Positions 20,849 to 32,934 of a stretch of 64,000 nt of DNA are shown one piece after another; within the stretch, counting starts at the first letter, position 1; each line of letters begins with the position of its first letter. Source of the stretch: Apodemus sylvaticus (Eukaryota > Chordata > Mammalia > Rodentia > Muridae); contig NC_067473.1 of NCBI RefSeq assembly GCF_947179515.1, forward strand, positions 99,847,782 to 99,911,781, given 5' to 3'. The notes below the pieces were generated by a model, which searched no databases, was not told where the DNA came from, and saw only the letters and a list, made by a program, of their open reading frames with translations. Both the position numbers and the translations under genes were made by a program.

Positions 20849-21998
20849 CTCTGTCCTCTCTCCTTTTTCTCTTCTCTCTCTTAAAAAACAAAACAAACAT
20901 AAAATAACAATAAGATAAAAATATATTACATGTATACTCAACTGCAAAGAAGAGCAGAACATATGATCAATATTAAATCTCAATAATATCACACTTTTCA
21001 AGCAACAATGGCACTTCACATCATGATGCTTAGTAAGAAGAAAAATCAGTTGGATTTTATACAGTAGACAAAGAATATGACTTCCTTTGGTTTCACAGGG
21101 AAATTGTACCACAAAGTGGCCATAAGTTAAATCTGCAAATGTCATCAGGAGTTGCATGACATGAACAAGTAATGCAGATCATTGTGAATAAGTGGTGATG
21201 TCACTCCATATGACAGTCCAAAATCAAATGCTGAGCCAACAATATAACCTAAAGTCAGAGATGTCCCACTGAGAAGTTGTCAGGGTGGGGAACACCTACT
21301 CACCCAACTCCCACTTTTTCTATTCTTGTCACTACACTATAGAGCTGAAGAACTTTGTTTATCTTTTCACAAGATCAGGTGTCTGAAAGATTGAGAACTA
21401 ATGTTAGATTGGTTTTATAAACATTAAATCTGAAACTATTACCTTAAACATATATCTAAGATAATAAGAAATTAGTAGAAATTTTATTCAGACATTCTAC
21501 TATATATTCATGAACAAACACATCAGCCATCATAAAAGTTTTAAAGCTATTATAGTCTTTGTAAAAGATAAAATCCATAATAGAAAAATGCAACCAATGA
21601 AAATGCAGAGTTGTCAAGCCCAGTCCCAATGGATATATCTACAATACAACTTCCTCACCTAAAGCAAAAAGTGGTCATAAATATTTAAGTCCTAGAGGAT
21701 CAGAAGTTTTTTATGAGACTGTGTCTTTCAGTGTAGTCAAAAGCAACATCTATAAAATCTCCCTTCCATGATGGTCTAAACACAAAATGAGCAAAGACAA
21801 AAACAATAGATACACTAAAGTAAATGGGGAAAGAACTTAAGGCCTCAACCCTTACAAAGAACTACAGACAATGAAGGAATGCTTAGTTGGGAGAATCTTC
21901 TCCAGGATAAAGCATACCAATTGATCATTCAATAACAAATGGTCAGTGCTGAACGCATACAAACAAGCAACAAACTAAGCTGATTGAATTTGAGAATA
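20849..21998. other. Unassigned AT-rich non-coding DNA
   Basis: No gene, repeat family or V-gene relic recognised. All frames are short. Confidence 0.5.
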
Positions 21999-22304
<306 letters not shown>

Positions 22305-22830
22305 AAAGAGAACAAAAATTAATTTAAAACAATGCTTTCATTTGAAAATAAGTAAGAATAGTGTATGACAGGGTTTAGAGGAAGTAGAAAGAGGAAAAGG
22401 ATGCAATTACATTATAATCTCAAAAAAGAAGTAATAAAAAGTTAAAAACATTGTAGACTACAATAATTGAACTATTGAGTGTGATTTTGTGAGTTGTAAT
22501 GCAGCTTATTTATATATTATCTTATTTTTACAAGATGTCATCTTTTTGAAGTAAACAAAATTTTAGTCCAGATCTCCAAAGAAAAAAGTGAAAAACATAA
22601 ACTAATTTTCAGTCAACTGTACCCACAATTAAAGTTTTAGATTTTGCCATCTTGAGAGAGAGGGGAGAGGGAAAGGGAGAAGGAGAGACAGAATATTTAG
22701 AATGAAATTAAACCCATTTCTATCATCTTCCACAAAACTAACTTCAACTAGATCAAAGACTTAAAATTCAAAACTGAAACTCCAAAAAAAAAAAAAGTAA
22801 AGGCATTAAGTGAGGAAGAAGGTTGCAATC
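22305..22830. other. Unassigned non-coding DNA
   Basis: AT-rich, with a purine-rich stretch near 22655-22690 and an A run near 22783-22795. No gene seen. Confidence 0.5.
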
Positions 22831-23448
22831 CCACTGTCAAAACTCTGATCCATAATCATTCCTGTCTGAAAGAATTGCAGGGATGGAAATGGAGAGGAAC
22901 CTGAAGGATCCAGTTCAAGGGGAGGTCCCATGGCTTGACACTATTACTGAGGCTATGGAGGACTCACAAAAAGGGACCTAGCGTGACAGCACTCTGAAAG
23001 ACCCAAAAAGCAGCTGAAAGTGTCAGATGAAGATATTTGCACCCAACCAATGGACAGAAGCTGCTGACATTGAGGCTGAATGAGGGAAAGGCTGAAAGAA
23101 ACTAAGTAGGAGGCCTACCATGTAGGAGGACCAGCAGTATCAATTAACCTGAACCCCTGAGATCTCTCAAACATTGAATCAACAACAAGGCAGCATACAA
23201 CAACTGAAATGAGGCCCACATCACATATATAGCAGAGGACTTCCATGTCTGGGTTCAGAGAAGATACACCTAATTCTCAAAAGACTGGAGACACCAGGGA
23301 GTTTAGAGGTCCAATAGGTGTGGGCTGGGGGGTGAGGGGGGACATCCTCATGGAAATGGGTAGGGAGAAGGTATGAGGGTATGGAATATGAAACAGTTGG
23401 AGGGTGGATGATGGAAGGAGTGAATAAAATCGGGAGTGTAAAAAAAAA
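22831..23448 (+). mobile_element. L1-type 3' UTR / A-tailed retroposon end, plus
   Basis: Recognisable blocks include CCCAACCAATGGACAGAAGC, CCTGAGATCTCTCAAACATTG, GGCAGCATACAACA and GCAGAGGACTTCC, then a G-rich stretch and GAATAAAAT close to an A-rich end. This is a common older rodent LINE 3' end. A second copy of the same tail lies at about 47265-47510. Confidence 0.6.
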
Positions 23449-23479
23449 TAAAAGTGATAATCAAAACAATTTAAAAAGC

Positions 23480-24370
23480 CAAGGCAGTACTCTACATGGT
23501 ATAAGTGTAGAAAAGAGTTCTGAATAGGAATTCAGTTGTCAAAAAATTAAAGTCAACTACTAACAAGTGAAACATCATGAAAATAAAAAGGTCTGACATG
23601 GCTAAAGATCACATTAATCAGGCTAAAAAGAAACCCACAGACAAGAAGAGCTGTTGCCACTTAAATGCCTAACAGAGGATTAATATCCAGAAGAAAAAGA
23701 AAAAAGTAAAAAAACAAAAAAGTAAAAATTACAACAAACAAAACCAAAAAGTTCATTCTAGAAATGTGGCTTGTTATCTGAACAGAGTTCTCAAAAGTAG
23801 AGATAAAAATGGGTAATAAATGTTTTTAAATTTTATACAAAGAACTTAGAGAAATGTAGATCAAAGCAACTTTGAGATTTTATCTTACCCCAGTCAGAGT
23901 GGCAACAACTGACCTCAAATGCTGGAGAGGATATAGGAAAAGGGGATCCTCATCTACTCGTTGGAGGCTTGCAAACTAGTCTAGTCACTCTGAAAATCAG
24001 TGTGGGAAAACAAATAAAAATATAAAATACATCTATATGACCCAACTATTGCATTCCTTCCATATGCCCATAAGATTCTATCAACCCCATGCTCGACAGG
24101 TACTTTCTCAGTCATGTTCATTGAAAACAACCTAAATGTGTTTTAACAGACAAATGGAAAATTAAAATGTAGCCATATACACTATAAAATATCATTAGGT
24201 TATAAAGAAAAATGGCATTTGAAGGTAAGTGAAAGAACTAGTACTGATGATATTGAGTGAGGTAACCCATACCCAGAAAAACAAATGGCACAGTTCTCCC
24301 TCATCAGAAACTCTTAGCTTCAAATCCACATCCACATTTATAACTCAGAGTAACTGAAGAAACTATGAAG
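23480..24370 (+). mobile_element. Ancient L1 ORF2 3' part, plus strand
   Basis: Degenerate L1 with AAGAACTTAGAGAAATGTAG, the ACCCCAGTCAGAGTGGC block, ATGCTGGAGAGG, ATATGACCCAACTATTGCATT and TGATATTGAGTGAGGTAACCC in the normal L1 order. No frame remains open for any length. Confidence 0.65.
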
Positions 24371-24375
24371 ATAAA

Positions 24376-24560
24376 AGGAGGCTAAAGATATGGCTTAGTA
24401 GTTAAGAGCACTAAAAACACTATCTGCTCCTGCAGAGGTTCATAGCAAACACATACCAGCTCACAACCATCTATAATGAAATACTTTGCGCTCTTCTGAC
24501 ATGCATGCAGGCATACATATATGCATAGTACTCAAATACATAAATAATTAAATCTCTGGG
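24376..24560 (+). mobile_element. B2 SINE, plus strand, diverged
   Basis: A tRNA-like head (AAAGATATGGCTTAGTAGTTAAGAGCACT) is followed by GCTCACAACCATCTATAATGA, a CTCTTCTGACATGCATGCAG body and an ATAAATAATTAAATC tail. Diverged but complete order. Confidence 0.82.
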
Positions 24561-25094
24561 GAAAAGAAACAATAGGCAGGAGAATATAAGTGATCCAAAG
24601 GGGAATATAGGTACTTTAACTAGGTGTAGAGTGAGAAATATAGAAGGAGATAACACTGTAAAAATAACAGAAACGGTGTCTGGAAAAGTTATAAGAAAAC
24701 ATGATGAAGTATCTACCTATAAAACTTATACATATCTATATGTATAAACTATATATATGTATATAATATACTTATATACACATATTATATATATATATAT
24801 ATATGTGTATATGTGTGTATATATGTATACATATATATTATATATGAGTTTTTCCCATTTAGGCTGATAATGGTCTCTTCAAGATCCATAGACAATTAAA
24901 AAAAAAAAAAACAGGCATGAAATGTTCTCTTTATATTATAGGTACTGTTGCCCTTGGTTGCCACCCAGAGGTAGAAGAAGGAAAGGCCCTATTTCACTTT
25001 GTACATGGACCTAGAGAACTCAAGTTGGATATGACCTGAATATATACACTCTTTGAGAACTAGATTTCATAATACCAGAAGGCACATACAATTT
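24561..25094. other. Unassigned DNA with AT-rich microsatellite
   Basis: It contains TATA/TGTA simple sequence at about 24724-24846 and an A12 run near 24897-24911. No gene recognised. Confidence 0.6.
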
Positions 25095-25173
25095 TCCAAA
25101 TGAGGAATGTAATCAATTATAATTTCCAATGTTGTCCTCTGACCTCCACAAACATGCCATATGCACCCACACA

Positions 25174-25209
<36 letters not shown>

Positions 25210-25225
25210 CACATACACACACATA
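25095..25225 (+). repeat. SINE-tail fragment and (CA)n
   Basis: TGTTGTCCTCTGACCTCCAC followed by CATGCCATATGCACCCACACA and a (CA)n run (25165-25205) looks like the 3' end of a B-type SINE with its expanded CA tail. Confidence 0.6.
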
Positions 25226-25359
25226 TGCAAAGATAATTAAGTAACTAAAATGTGATAAAAATACAAGAATGTAAGAAAAAAAAGAAAAGGGGGAAAACTG
25301 AGCACTTGTCAGAAAGTGATAAAGGCAAGCCAGAAGACCAGGCAAGATGTCCATGAACA

Positions 25360-25905
25360 TTTTCCACTCTTTGTTTCCCCAGACCCAATTCTAAGCCTCA
25401 CTGCCAACTCTACAACAGGACACCAGGGGTATCCTCCCCTCCCTACTATCCACACTTCCTTTGGATCCCACAGACAACTCTCTAGCCTGACTCATCAATA
25501 TGTCCCAGTCCCCAGTTCCAATAGACTCTCCTTGCTCAACCACAGCCATTTCTGCCAGAAGGCCAGATATGCAGCCTACAGATATAAATAATAATAATAA
25601 TCTCCACTCTCTGTTCCCCCAGGCCCAATTCTTAGTCACTCCTAGCACTGCAACAGGACATGAGCTGCAGCCCTCCCTCCCTACCTCCAGTCTAAGCCTC
25701 CTATATATTCCACAAACCATCACCTTCTGCATCCCCTCACACCCTTGTGGCTCTGTACCAGCCACAAACTTGGGGAAAAACCCTGCTCAACCACAGGTCA
25801 TGCTAGCCAAATAAGCAGGTAGCCTGCCTGTGGACATACTCCACTCTCTCTGTTCCCCCAGACCCAATTCTCAGGGTGCCCCCTAGCACTACAATGGACC
25901 ACATC
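25360..25905 (+). repeat. Three tandem units of about 238 bp
   Basis: The motif CCACTCT..TGTT(T/C)CCCCAG(A/G)CCCAATTCT recurs at 25364, 25604 and 25841 (periods 240 and 237), each followed by related CACTGCAACAGGACA-like text and C-rich segments. The array lies just upstream of an L1 ORF1-like start, so it is probably an L1 5' UTR monomer array. An unrelated satellite is the alternative. Confidence 0.7.
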
Positions 25906-26039
25906 TCCCCATGACCCTCATGGCCCCACCCCTGGCTCCAACATCAGCAAACATTCTCTTGAACACACCAGCAAAGTGTTCAGTGAAACATGCAACAAGC
26001 TCTCTGAAAATCCAGAGGGGAAATAGAAACCAAGAATCA

Positions 26040-26943
26040 TTTTAAAAAAATACTGAACAAAGACAAACCCAAAAGCCAGCAGCTAGATCTAGAGTCCCCA
26101 AAACCCAGATGCGTAGAAACTAGCATAAAAACATAATTAATAACATCTAGGGCAATATGTCTCCATCAGAACCCAGATAACTGACCACAGCAGGCCATGA
26201 ATATGGATGGCCTAGAAGCATGGAATACCCAAGACACAATTCACATATCAAATGATGACCAAAAAGAAAGAAGAACAAAGTATGGATACTCAAGTACTTC
26301 TTAGAAGGAAGAACAAATACCCACAGAAGGAGATACAGAGACAAAATGTGGATCAGAGTCTGAAGGAAAGACCATCCAGATACTACCTCACCTAGGAATC
26401 CTTCCCAAATACAATTACAAAACTCAGACACTATTGTGGATACCCACAAGTGCTTGCTGACAGGAGCCGGATAAAGCTATCACCTGGGAGTCTCTACTAG
26501 TACATGACAAATACAGAGGGGGAAACTCTCAGCCGGCCATTGAACTGAGCACGAGGTCCCCAATGGAGATAAAGGACCAAAGGAGCTGAAGGGGCTTGCA
26601 GTGCCATAGGAGGAACAACAATATGAGTCACCAAGTACTCCCAGAGCTCTGGGGACAAAACCATCAACCAAAGAGTACACTTGGAGTTACCCATGGCCCC
26701 AGACACATCAGAAGCAAAGGATGATCTTGCTGGCCACCAAATGGGGGAGAGGCCCTAGGTCCTTAGTGTAGAGTAATACCGGGACAGAGAAGCAGGAGTG
26801 GGTTGATTGGGGAAGAGGGGATGGCTTATGGGATTTTCGAGGGATTGGGGAACCAGTAAAAGGGATATTTGAAGTATAAATAAAGAATATACCTAATTTA
26901 AAAAATGAAAAAAAAATTTAAAAATTAAAAAAAAAAAATAAAA
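26040..26943 (+). mobile_element. L1 remnant: ORF1-start-like piece joined to L1 3' UTR, plus
   Basis: Around 26150-26200, GGGCAATATGTCTCCATCAGAACCC resembles the N-terminal codons of an L1 ORF1. From about 26215 the sequence switches to L1 3' UTR (GAATACCCAAGACACAATTCACATATC, then GAGGGG-rich text and GTATAAATAAAGAATATACC) and ends in an A-rich tail at about 26943. With the tandem units upstream, this looks like an L1 that kept its two ends and lost its middle. Confidence 0.65.
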
Positions 26944-27035
26944 GCAACAATGTGAAGATGATAGAGGAAATTAATTAAGTAAGGGCCCTCCACAGGCCCC
27001 ATGTCTTTTTTGGCTATTAGCCATGTAGAGTTCTT

Positions 27036-27124
27036 TTTTTTTATTGATATATTTGTATTTACATTTCAAATGATTTCCCCTTTTCTGGGTCCCCACTCCC
27101 CACAAGTCCCATAAGCCCTCTTCC
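27036..27124 (-). mobile_element. Short L1 3' end, minus strand
   Basis: A T-rich tail, then TATTTACATTTCAAATGATTTCCCC and CCCCACTCCCCACAAGTCCC, the standard 3' UTR end read in reverse. About 90 bp, extremely 5'-truncated. Confidence 0.85.
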
Positions 27125-27215
27125 AGTAAGCCAGCCCCAATTAAATGTTGCGCTTGTAAGAGTTGCTTTGGTTATAGTATCTAGTCACAGCAGTAAACTA
27201 AGTCAACTCCTAATC
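27125..27215 (+). repeat. Dispersed rodent repeat, 3' end
   Basis: GTAAGCCAGCCCCAATTAAATG, then AGAGTTGCTTTGGTTATAG and CACAGCAGTAAACTAAG, matches the end of a common rodent dispersed repeat whose family name I cannot fix from memory. Related copies are at 27775-28115 (minus) and 31383-31675. Confidence 0.5.
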
Positions 27216-27774
27216 TATATTTTTTTAATCATTAGACTATTAATTCCCAGCTATGCTCCACAAATACTTGCTGTTTGAATCTCGCCCACATTACCTTTGC
27301 TCCAGCACTCTATCCTGGAGGGGCATTTCACTCAAGCACATGCTGCTGATCCATCACATCTAAGGGAGACCTCCTGTTCTCTCTGTCGTCTTCCTTCTTA
27401 ACTCTCTCTCACTCTCCTTCACTGTCCCTCCAAGTTGTAGTACCTACCTGTGCCCCCAGGTTGGCAACTGTATTCCCACCTCTTCTATTCTCCCCAGTAA
27501 TTAGCTATAGTGATTTCATTTTAACCAATAGCTTTACATTGGGGAGCAAAGTTTTCATAGCATCATTTGCTATGTATGAAGATCTGGTTGGTCGGAGCAA
27601 CCAGATCTTGGGGAGGCAGTAATGAGCATTTGAATATCACATGAATACATAGCAGCACCAGACTAACCCCCAACAGCTATTTCCATAGGCCTAACTTATG
27701 GTTTGCTTCTTTGTTTTTATTGACTGTTGTATGTTTGTCTGCAAATATATTTAATAAAATGTTTTCTGTAATAG
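27216..27774. other. Unassigned DNA containing a perfect hairpin
   Basis: No gene seen. The only clear structure is the inverted repeat at 27579-27609. Confidence 0.55.
27579..27609. repeat. Perfect 12-bp inverted repeat, 7-base loop
   Basis: AAGATCTGGTTG (27579-27590) and CAACCAGATCTT (27598-27609) are exactly complementary around GTCGGAG. No T tract or neighbouring gene suggests a terminator or small RNA. Confidence 0.9.
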
Positions 27775-28115
27775 TTACTTACAGGTGCTATGATAAAATA
27801 CCATAATCAAAAGGAACTCATTTTAGCTTACAGCTCCAGGGAGCTAGATGTTCCCAATGGCACAGAAGGCATAAAAGAAGGAGACCTGAACAGGAAGCTG
27901 AGAGATCACATCTCACTATCTAAACACAGGAAGCAAAGCATGATCTGGAGGTGAGGTGAGGCTATAAACACTCAAAAACCAGCAACAGTGAGTTACTTCC
28001 TCCAACAAGGCTCTACATTTTAAAAGTTTCATAAAACTTCCCCAAATTAACTTGAGAACCAAGTGTTCAAACCCATGAGTCCATGGGGGAAATTTCCCAT
28101 TCATTCAAAGCACCA
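27775..28115 (-). repeat. Dispersed rodent repeat, near complete, minus
   Basis: On the minus strand it begins TGTGGTGCTTTGAATGAATG, continues through GGACTCATGGG, GAGGAAGTAACTCACTG and TATAGCCTCACC, and ends TATTTTATCATAGCACC. This is a widespread rodent retroposon/LTR-like family of about 340 bp that I cannot name with certainty. Confidence 0.55.
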
Positions 28116-30090
28116 CATTTTCAATGTTACATTTTCAATTGATTCTCCATACTGTTAACTTTTAAGATCTGTTGATTTTAAACGTTCTGCATGTGATGTT
28201 TTAAAAATCAAACTAAGTATATAACTACTTCAAGTACTGTTACTTGGGAGACAGCAAGTTCCTAAGTTCTAAATTCCAGGGACAATATGCTGAAGAGGAC
28301 TGGATGTTCACCACTCTGAATAGTACCCTTTGAATGACTCTTTAATGTGAGGGTGTCAGCTTGGCACAGCATTAGCTTTAGGACTATCAGACAGGAAGAA
28401 CCTGCTTTAATCACAGTAGAGTAACTTCATCCACTTGATTACATTCCCAGAAATCATCTGCAGTTCATGCTCAAACATTTCATTTTCAATTCAATATATA
28501 GATATGGCCCATTATTCAATATATAGATATGGCTTAAAGACCATCTCCTGGGTATAACTTCCCCCTAAAGTCTGTTTCAGGACACCTCCTTTTACTTTAT
28601 AAAAACAAGGTGGTTTTTGTAACAGAATCATAATGTAAAATGTTTTATTGTTGCTTAATTTTGAGTGACTAAAGTGTTCCAGAAGCAATGTCGCATAGAG
28701 CATCCACAGAGCAAATCCCTATATGCCTCTTCAGAAAGACTAAGAGGTAATGATTCAATCAGTGGGACATAAAATCCCTTTAGATGTGCTTGAGTTACTC
28801 TAGCAAACTTTCTCTTGATCTTAACTCTCAGAGATTCCGCTCCTTTTCAGGATCCTGACTAACTGATGTTTTTAACAATTTATTTGAAAAGGGTGTTGAT
28901 TTATGACTTTTGTTGCTCAATTACTAGTAGAAATGCTGCCAGGTTGGAATATGATGTTTAGGGAAACTTGAATCTCATTCCCAGGGATTGAGCATCACTC
29001 ATACTTGACTCCAGAATAAACTATCTCTTAGATCCCCTTTGAGATGAGAGTTGTAGTTTTGCATCAATAAGGATTCTGATTTGTAAAACTATAGTTGATG
29101 CTTGGCTGGGTAGTGCTCTGCCAGGTGGGAGTTGAGTGCCAAGAAACAATGACCTTGGAAGAGGCAGCAACTCCTAGGACAGACACAAAGGAACATTTTT
29201 CACTCTTGGAGTAGTCTTGTCTCTCAAATCATCCTCCTCAGACAACCCATGGTACCCACAGATGCAGAAAGACAGAGTAAAGAGTAAACACCACTCAGCA
29301 ATTTAATAATACCACCTGGGGGCTACTGTGACAGGAAACATCTAAGTAACATTATTTGAGAGTTCTTTGAAAACCCATGGGATTTTCTAAATCCACCTAA
29401 TAAAAAAGAAAACACTTTTCAAGTGGAAATGAGTCCCACAGGGGAAAATCCTGACAACTTTGTCTGATTCCATTTCATTATTTCTTCTTAAAAAAAAACC
29501 TTTACTGATCAAGGCCTAAACTCATCCCATCCCAAGGATAAACTGAGAAAGATTAGGCAGCTTCTTGGGTTGTTAGTTTAATGGGTCCTGGGTCACAGCT
29601 TAGCAACATCCACAGGTGAAGGATGTTCATAGCATCCCAGAAGAGCAGGATCAGTGCCCCACATTCATCAGAGCAGCTGAACCTTGTCTGAGACCTCACA
29701 CAAGGCAGTCTTGGACCATATACTCCAGTCACTGTCACAGTTTAGGGGCAACTGAGGGCCACACTCTGCAGAAGGTTTAATTCATGAGAACGATATCCCT
29801 CAGCAACTGACTGCTGTTTACCCTGGAGATGGTCATGGTGGTCATACAATTAAGCATAGCATCTGTGACACAACCAGAGGAAATTTTCAAGGGTAAGGCG
29901 GGCAGTAGATGAGAGACTGTGGTAGTGTCAGCAGCAGGTGTTACCACAGCCTTCCTTACCACATACTTAGCCTTCATTCTCATCTGGATTTGTTTAATAT
30001 CTCTCTCTCTGCCCACTTTCTGTGATCATGGATTATAAATAAGGCTTTTTCTTGAGTCAGAACATCCTCAGAAGCTTGAAAGGTGGCAAG
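28116..30090. other. Long unassigned non-coding stretch
   Basis: No coding or repeat family recognised. A small direct repeat (TTCAATATATAGATATGG) occurs twice at about 28490-28533. A TATA-like TTATAAATAA lies near 30034, about 55 bp before the leader-like exon at 30091. Confidence 0.5.
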
Positions 30091-30139
30091 ATGGCAGCAG
30101 CCCCACTGCACCTCTTCCTTCTCCTCCTATTTTTCACAG
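30091..30139 (+). other. Candidate orphan leader-like exon
   Basis: ATG-initiated 49-nt frame encoding MAAAPLHLFLLLLFFT, hydrophobic like a signal peptide, ending exactly at CACAG followed by a GTAAGA donor. The 49-nt length and the split-codon phase equal those of both V-kappa leader exons here, and a TATA-like box lies about 55 bp upstream. No V exon follows: a minus-strand L1 begins about 115 bp downstream. It may be a V-kappa relic separated from its V exon, or chance. Confidence 0.3.
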
Positions 30140-30255
30140 GTAAGATAGTATACCAAGAGGACATTTCTTTTTCCCTTGAAGATGCTTTGGAGAGTGGTAA
30201 GGAGTAAAAGCCACCTGCACCACAGATCTGCCAGGTCCTGGCCTCCTGATAGTGG

Positions 30256-30856
30256 CATTTCATATGATTTCCCCTTTCTGGCCCCCCACTCCCCAAAAAT
30301 CACATAAGCCCCCTTCCTTCCCCCTGTTCTCCCATCCACCCCTTCCCACTTCCCTGTTTTTGCCCTATACTGCTACACTGAGTCTTTCCAAACCAGGGGC
30401 CACACCTCTGTTCTTCTTGTACCTCATTTGATGTGTGAATTATGTTTTGGTTATTCCAATTTTCTAGGCTAATATGTATTTATTAGTGAGTGCATACCAT
30501 GATTCACCTTTTGAGACTTGGTTACCTCACTTAGTATGATGTTCTCCATCTCCATCCACTTGTCTAAGAATTTCCTGAATTCATTGTTTCTAATGGCAGA
30601 ATAGTACTCCATTGTGTATATATACCACATTTTTTGCATCCATTCTTCCGGTGAGGGATACGCGGGTTCTTTCCAGCTTCTGAATATTACAAATAGGGCT
30701 GCTATGAACATAGTGGAGCACGTATCCTTATTACATGCTGGGGAATCCTCTGGGTATATGCCAAGGAGTGGTAGCAGGATCCTCTGGACGTGACATGCCC
30801 AGTTTTCTGAAGAACTGCCAGACTGATTTCCAGAGTGGCTGTACCAATTTGCAACC
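30256..30856 (-). mobile_element. L1 3' fragment, minus strand
   Basis: 3' UTR at 30256-30465 without the terminal A tail, then the ORF2 C-terminus in reverse (open 30469-30867: LLPLLGIYPEDSPACNKDTC, PEEWMQKMWYIYTMEYYSAI). It ends at the CAATTTGCAACC block and is followed by a second L1 insertion. Confidence 0.88.
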
Positions 30857-30870
30857 TGTGGGGGCATTTT

Positions 30871-31382
30871 TTAAATAATAAAATAGTTTTTATTTTCCTT
30901 TTTTGATTGGATATTTTCTTTATTTACATTTAAAATGTTGTCCCCTTTCCAGGTTCCCCTTTTGTAATTCCCTATCTTATCTCCCTCCTCCTACCTCTAT
31001 GAGGGTGCTCCCAACCCACCCACTCCCATCCTTCTGACCTGGCATTCCCACACACTGGGGAATCAAACACTCTCAGGTCCAAGGGCCTCTCCTCAAACTA
31101 ATGTACAACAAGATCATCTTCTACAACATATGTGGCCAGCGCCATGGGTCCCTCCATGTGTATTCTTGGGTTGGTGGTCCAGTCCACGGGAGCCCCATGG
31201 GGTCTGGCCTCTTGACACTGTTGCTCCCTCCATAGGCTGCAAACCTCTTGAGCTCCTTCATTCCTTTCTCCAACTCCTCCATTTGGGACCCCTGAACTCA
31301 GCCCAATGGTTGGCTGTGAGCTTCTGTCTCTGTATTTGTCAGGCTCTGTCAGAGCCTCTCAGGAGACAGCCATATCAAGGTT
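30871..31382 (-). mobile_element. 5'-truncated L1 3' UTR insertion with 14-bp TSD
   Basis: About 510 bp of L1 3' UTR in reverse (ATTGGATATTTTCTTTATTTACA near 30906). It is flanked by the direct repeat TGTGGGGGCATTTT at 30857-30870 and 31383-31396, the target-site duplication of an L1 event. It split a pre-existing dispersed repeat. Confidence 0.85.
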
Positions 31383-31675
31383 TGTGGGGGCATTTTAATT
31401 AATAATTATTGTGGAAGCATCTAGAACACGATGGGTAGGGTCATTAATGCATGGTAGTCCTGAGGGGTAGAAGAAAGCATGCTTAGCAAGCCATGGAGAG
31501 CAAGCCAGAATCTTTTCTTCACAGCTCCTGCCCCTGCTTTTGCTGGGGCTCCTGTGCTGACTTCCCTAATCAACTGTAATCAGGACTTATAAGCCAAATA
31601 AACCTTTTGCTCCCTATGTTGCTTTTGGTCATGACATTTATCACAGTGATGGAAAGCAAACTACAACAATATCCA
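31383..31675 (+). repeat. Dispersed rodent repeat, plus strand
   Basis: It ends TAAGCCAAATAAACCTTTTGC..TTGCTTTTGGTCATGACATTTATCACAG, the same family end as at 27125-27215. It contains an AATAAA. Confidence 0.5.
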
Positions 31676-32934
31676 ACCTAGAAAACTAGAAGGTTCCCTC
31701 CTTGTCTGTCTTACTCCTTGTTATCCTTGTTATCAAGGATAAATTTACTTTTTAATAATTCTTCTAAATTGTATAAGCCAATACTCTCTTCAATCTCTTC
31801 ATCTTTGCCCTACATCAACCCCTTATCATCTCTCACATAAAACATTAAATTGTTATAAACATTTCCAAGATCCATCTGTCAGGTGCACGTCAAGTCACAA
31901 CCTCATGCATATTGATGGAAACATCAGAAGAGGAAATCCTACACATATCATGTATGAACTCAAATACTGCTTCAGCTCAGCGGTCACCCACTAACCTGTT
32001 TTCCTTCCTCATCTCTCTTTGTCTTTACCAGGGATCTAGAGAATTAACAGTCCTGAGATATTAAGAGAGGACCAACTCATTTTGAAAACTTAAACTCCAA
32101 AACAATTGAGATGAGATTAGAACTGAAGTTTTATCTGATATCTTACAAAGGGGAGGGGGAACCCTATTAAATGAACAACTGAAATAATATGCTATCTTTT
32201 GAAGAATGCCAATGGATATAAAGTTCATTGCTGCCTTCAGCAGTGGACAGGAGTTCATCATGAAAGTCAGAAACTGCTGGAAATATATAATACCATGACC
32301 TTGGAATCCTAACACAGCATTGGAGACCAAAGACGTGGAAATATACATCTTGGTCAATCCCCAGGATGGAAATAAACACACTCTTGGCTTCCTTCTAGCT
32401 AACACAGATGAAGAAATAGCCAATGCATGAGTACAAACCCTCACTGTTTTCTGCTATTTATAGCACAGAATATAGATTATCTATAAATCTCTGGTACCAC
32501 TCACACAAGGCAAGCTATAAAAATTCTAGAGATAACCCAGGCAGACCTGGCCTGAACTTTTGGGAGCACGAGTGATTTCAAAGCTCCCTAGGCCAACCAG
32601 GTGACACTACAAAGAACTAGGTATGATGGAGAAGTGGGAAAGATAGAAGGAAACAGTGGTACATATCCTGTGCAGAGAGAAGAAACTAAAGTCCTGAGAG
32701 AGGTGAAAGCTGTGAGAGAGGTGAAAGGTGTGAGAGAGGGCTGAGGTCAACAGTAGAACATGGTATACAATGGCCAGGAACCTATGCAGATGCAGACTCA
32801 GTCTGCAAACACAAGATCGCCGTGACCCTGTGAAATGCCAGAGGCCAGAGATGAGGAATGATTCACTTCCTGGAATAGACCTCCTCAAAGGACCATTGAA
32901 GTCCATGATGTTACTGAGGGCCATATGTATGGAT
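31676..32934. other. Unassigned DNA with a short minisatellite
   Basis: A minus frame at 32061-32444 is open for 127 codons but resembles nothing known. Around 32693-32740 the motif (T/C)GAGAGAGGTGAAAG recurs about three times at 18-19-bp spacing. Confidence 0.5.

Noticed and set aside
25391..25814. Open frames over the 238-bp units
   Set aside because: Both strands are open for a short way because of composition. The tandem units explain them.
25360..25905. CRISPR-like array
   Set aside because: Units are long (about 238 bp) and the whole unit repeats without unique spacers. The DNA is mammalian.
32061..32444. 127-codon minus frame as a gene
   Set aside because: No similarity, no start context, and alternative overlapping frames of similar length.
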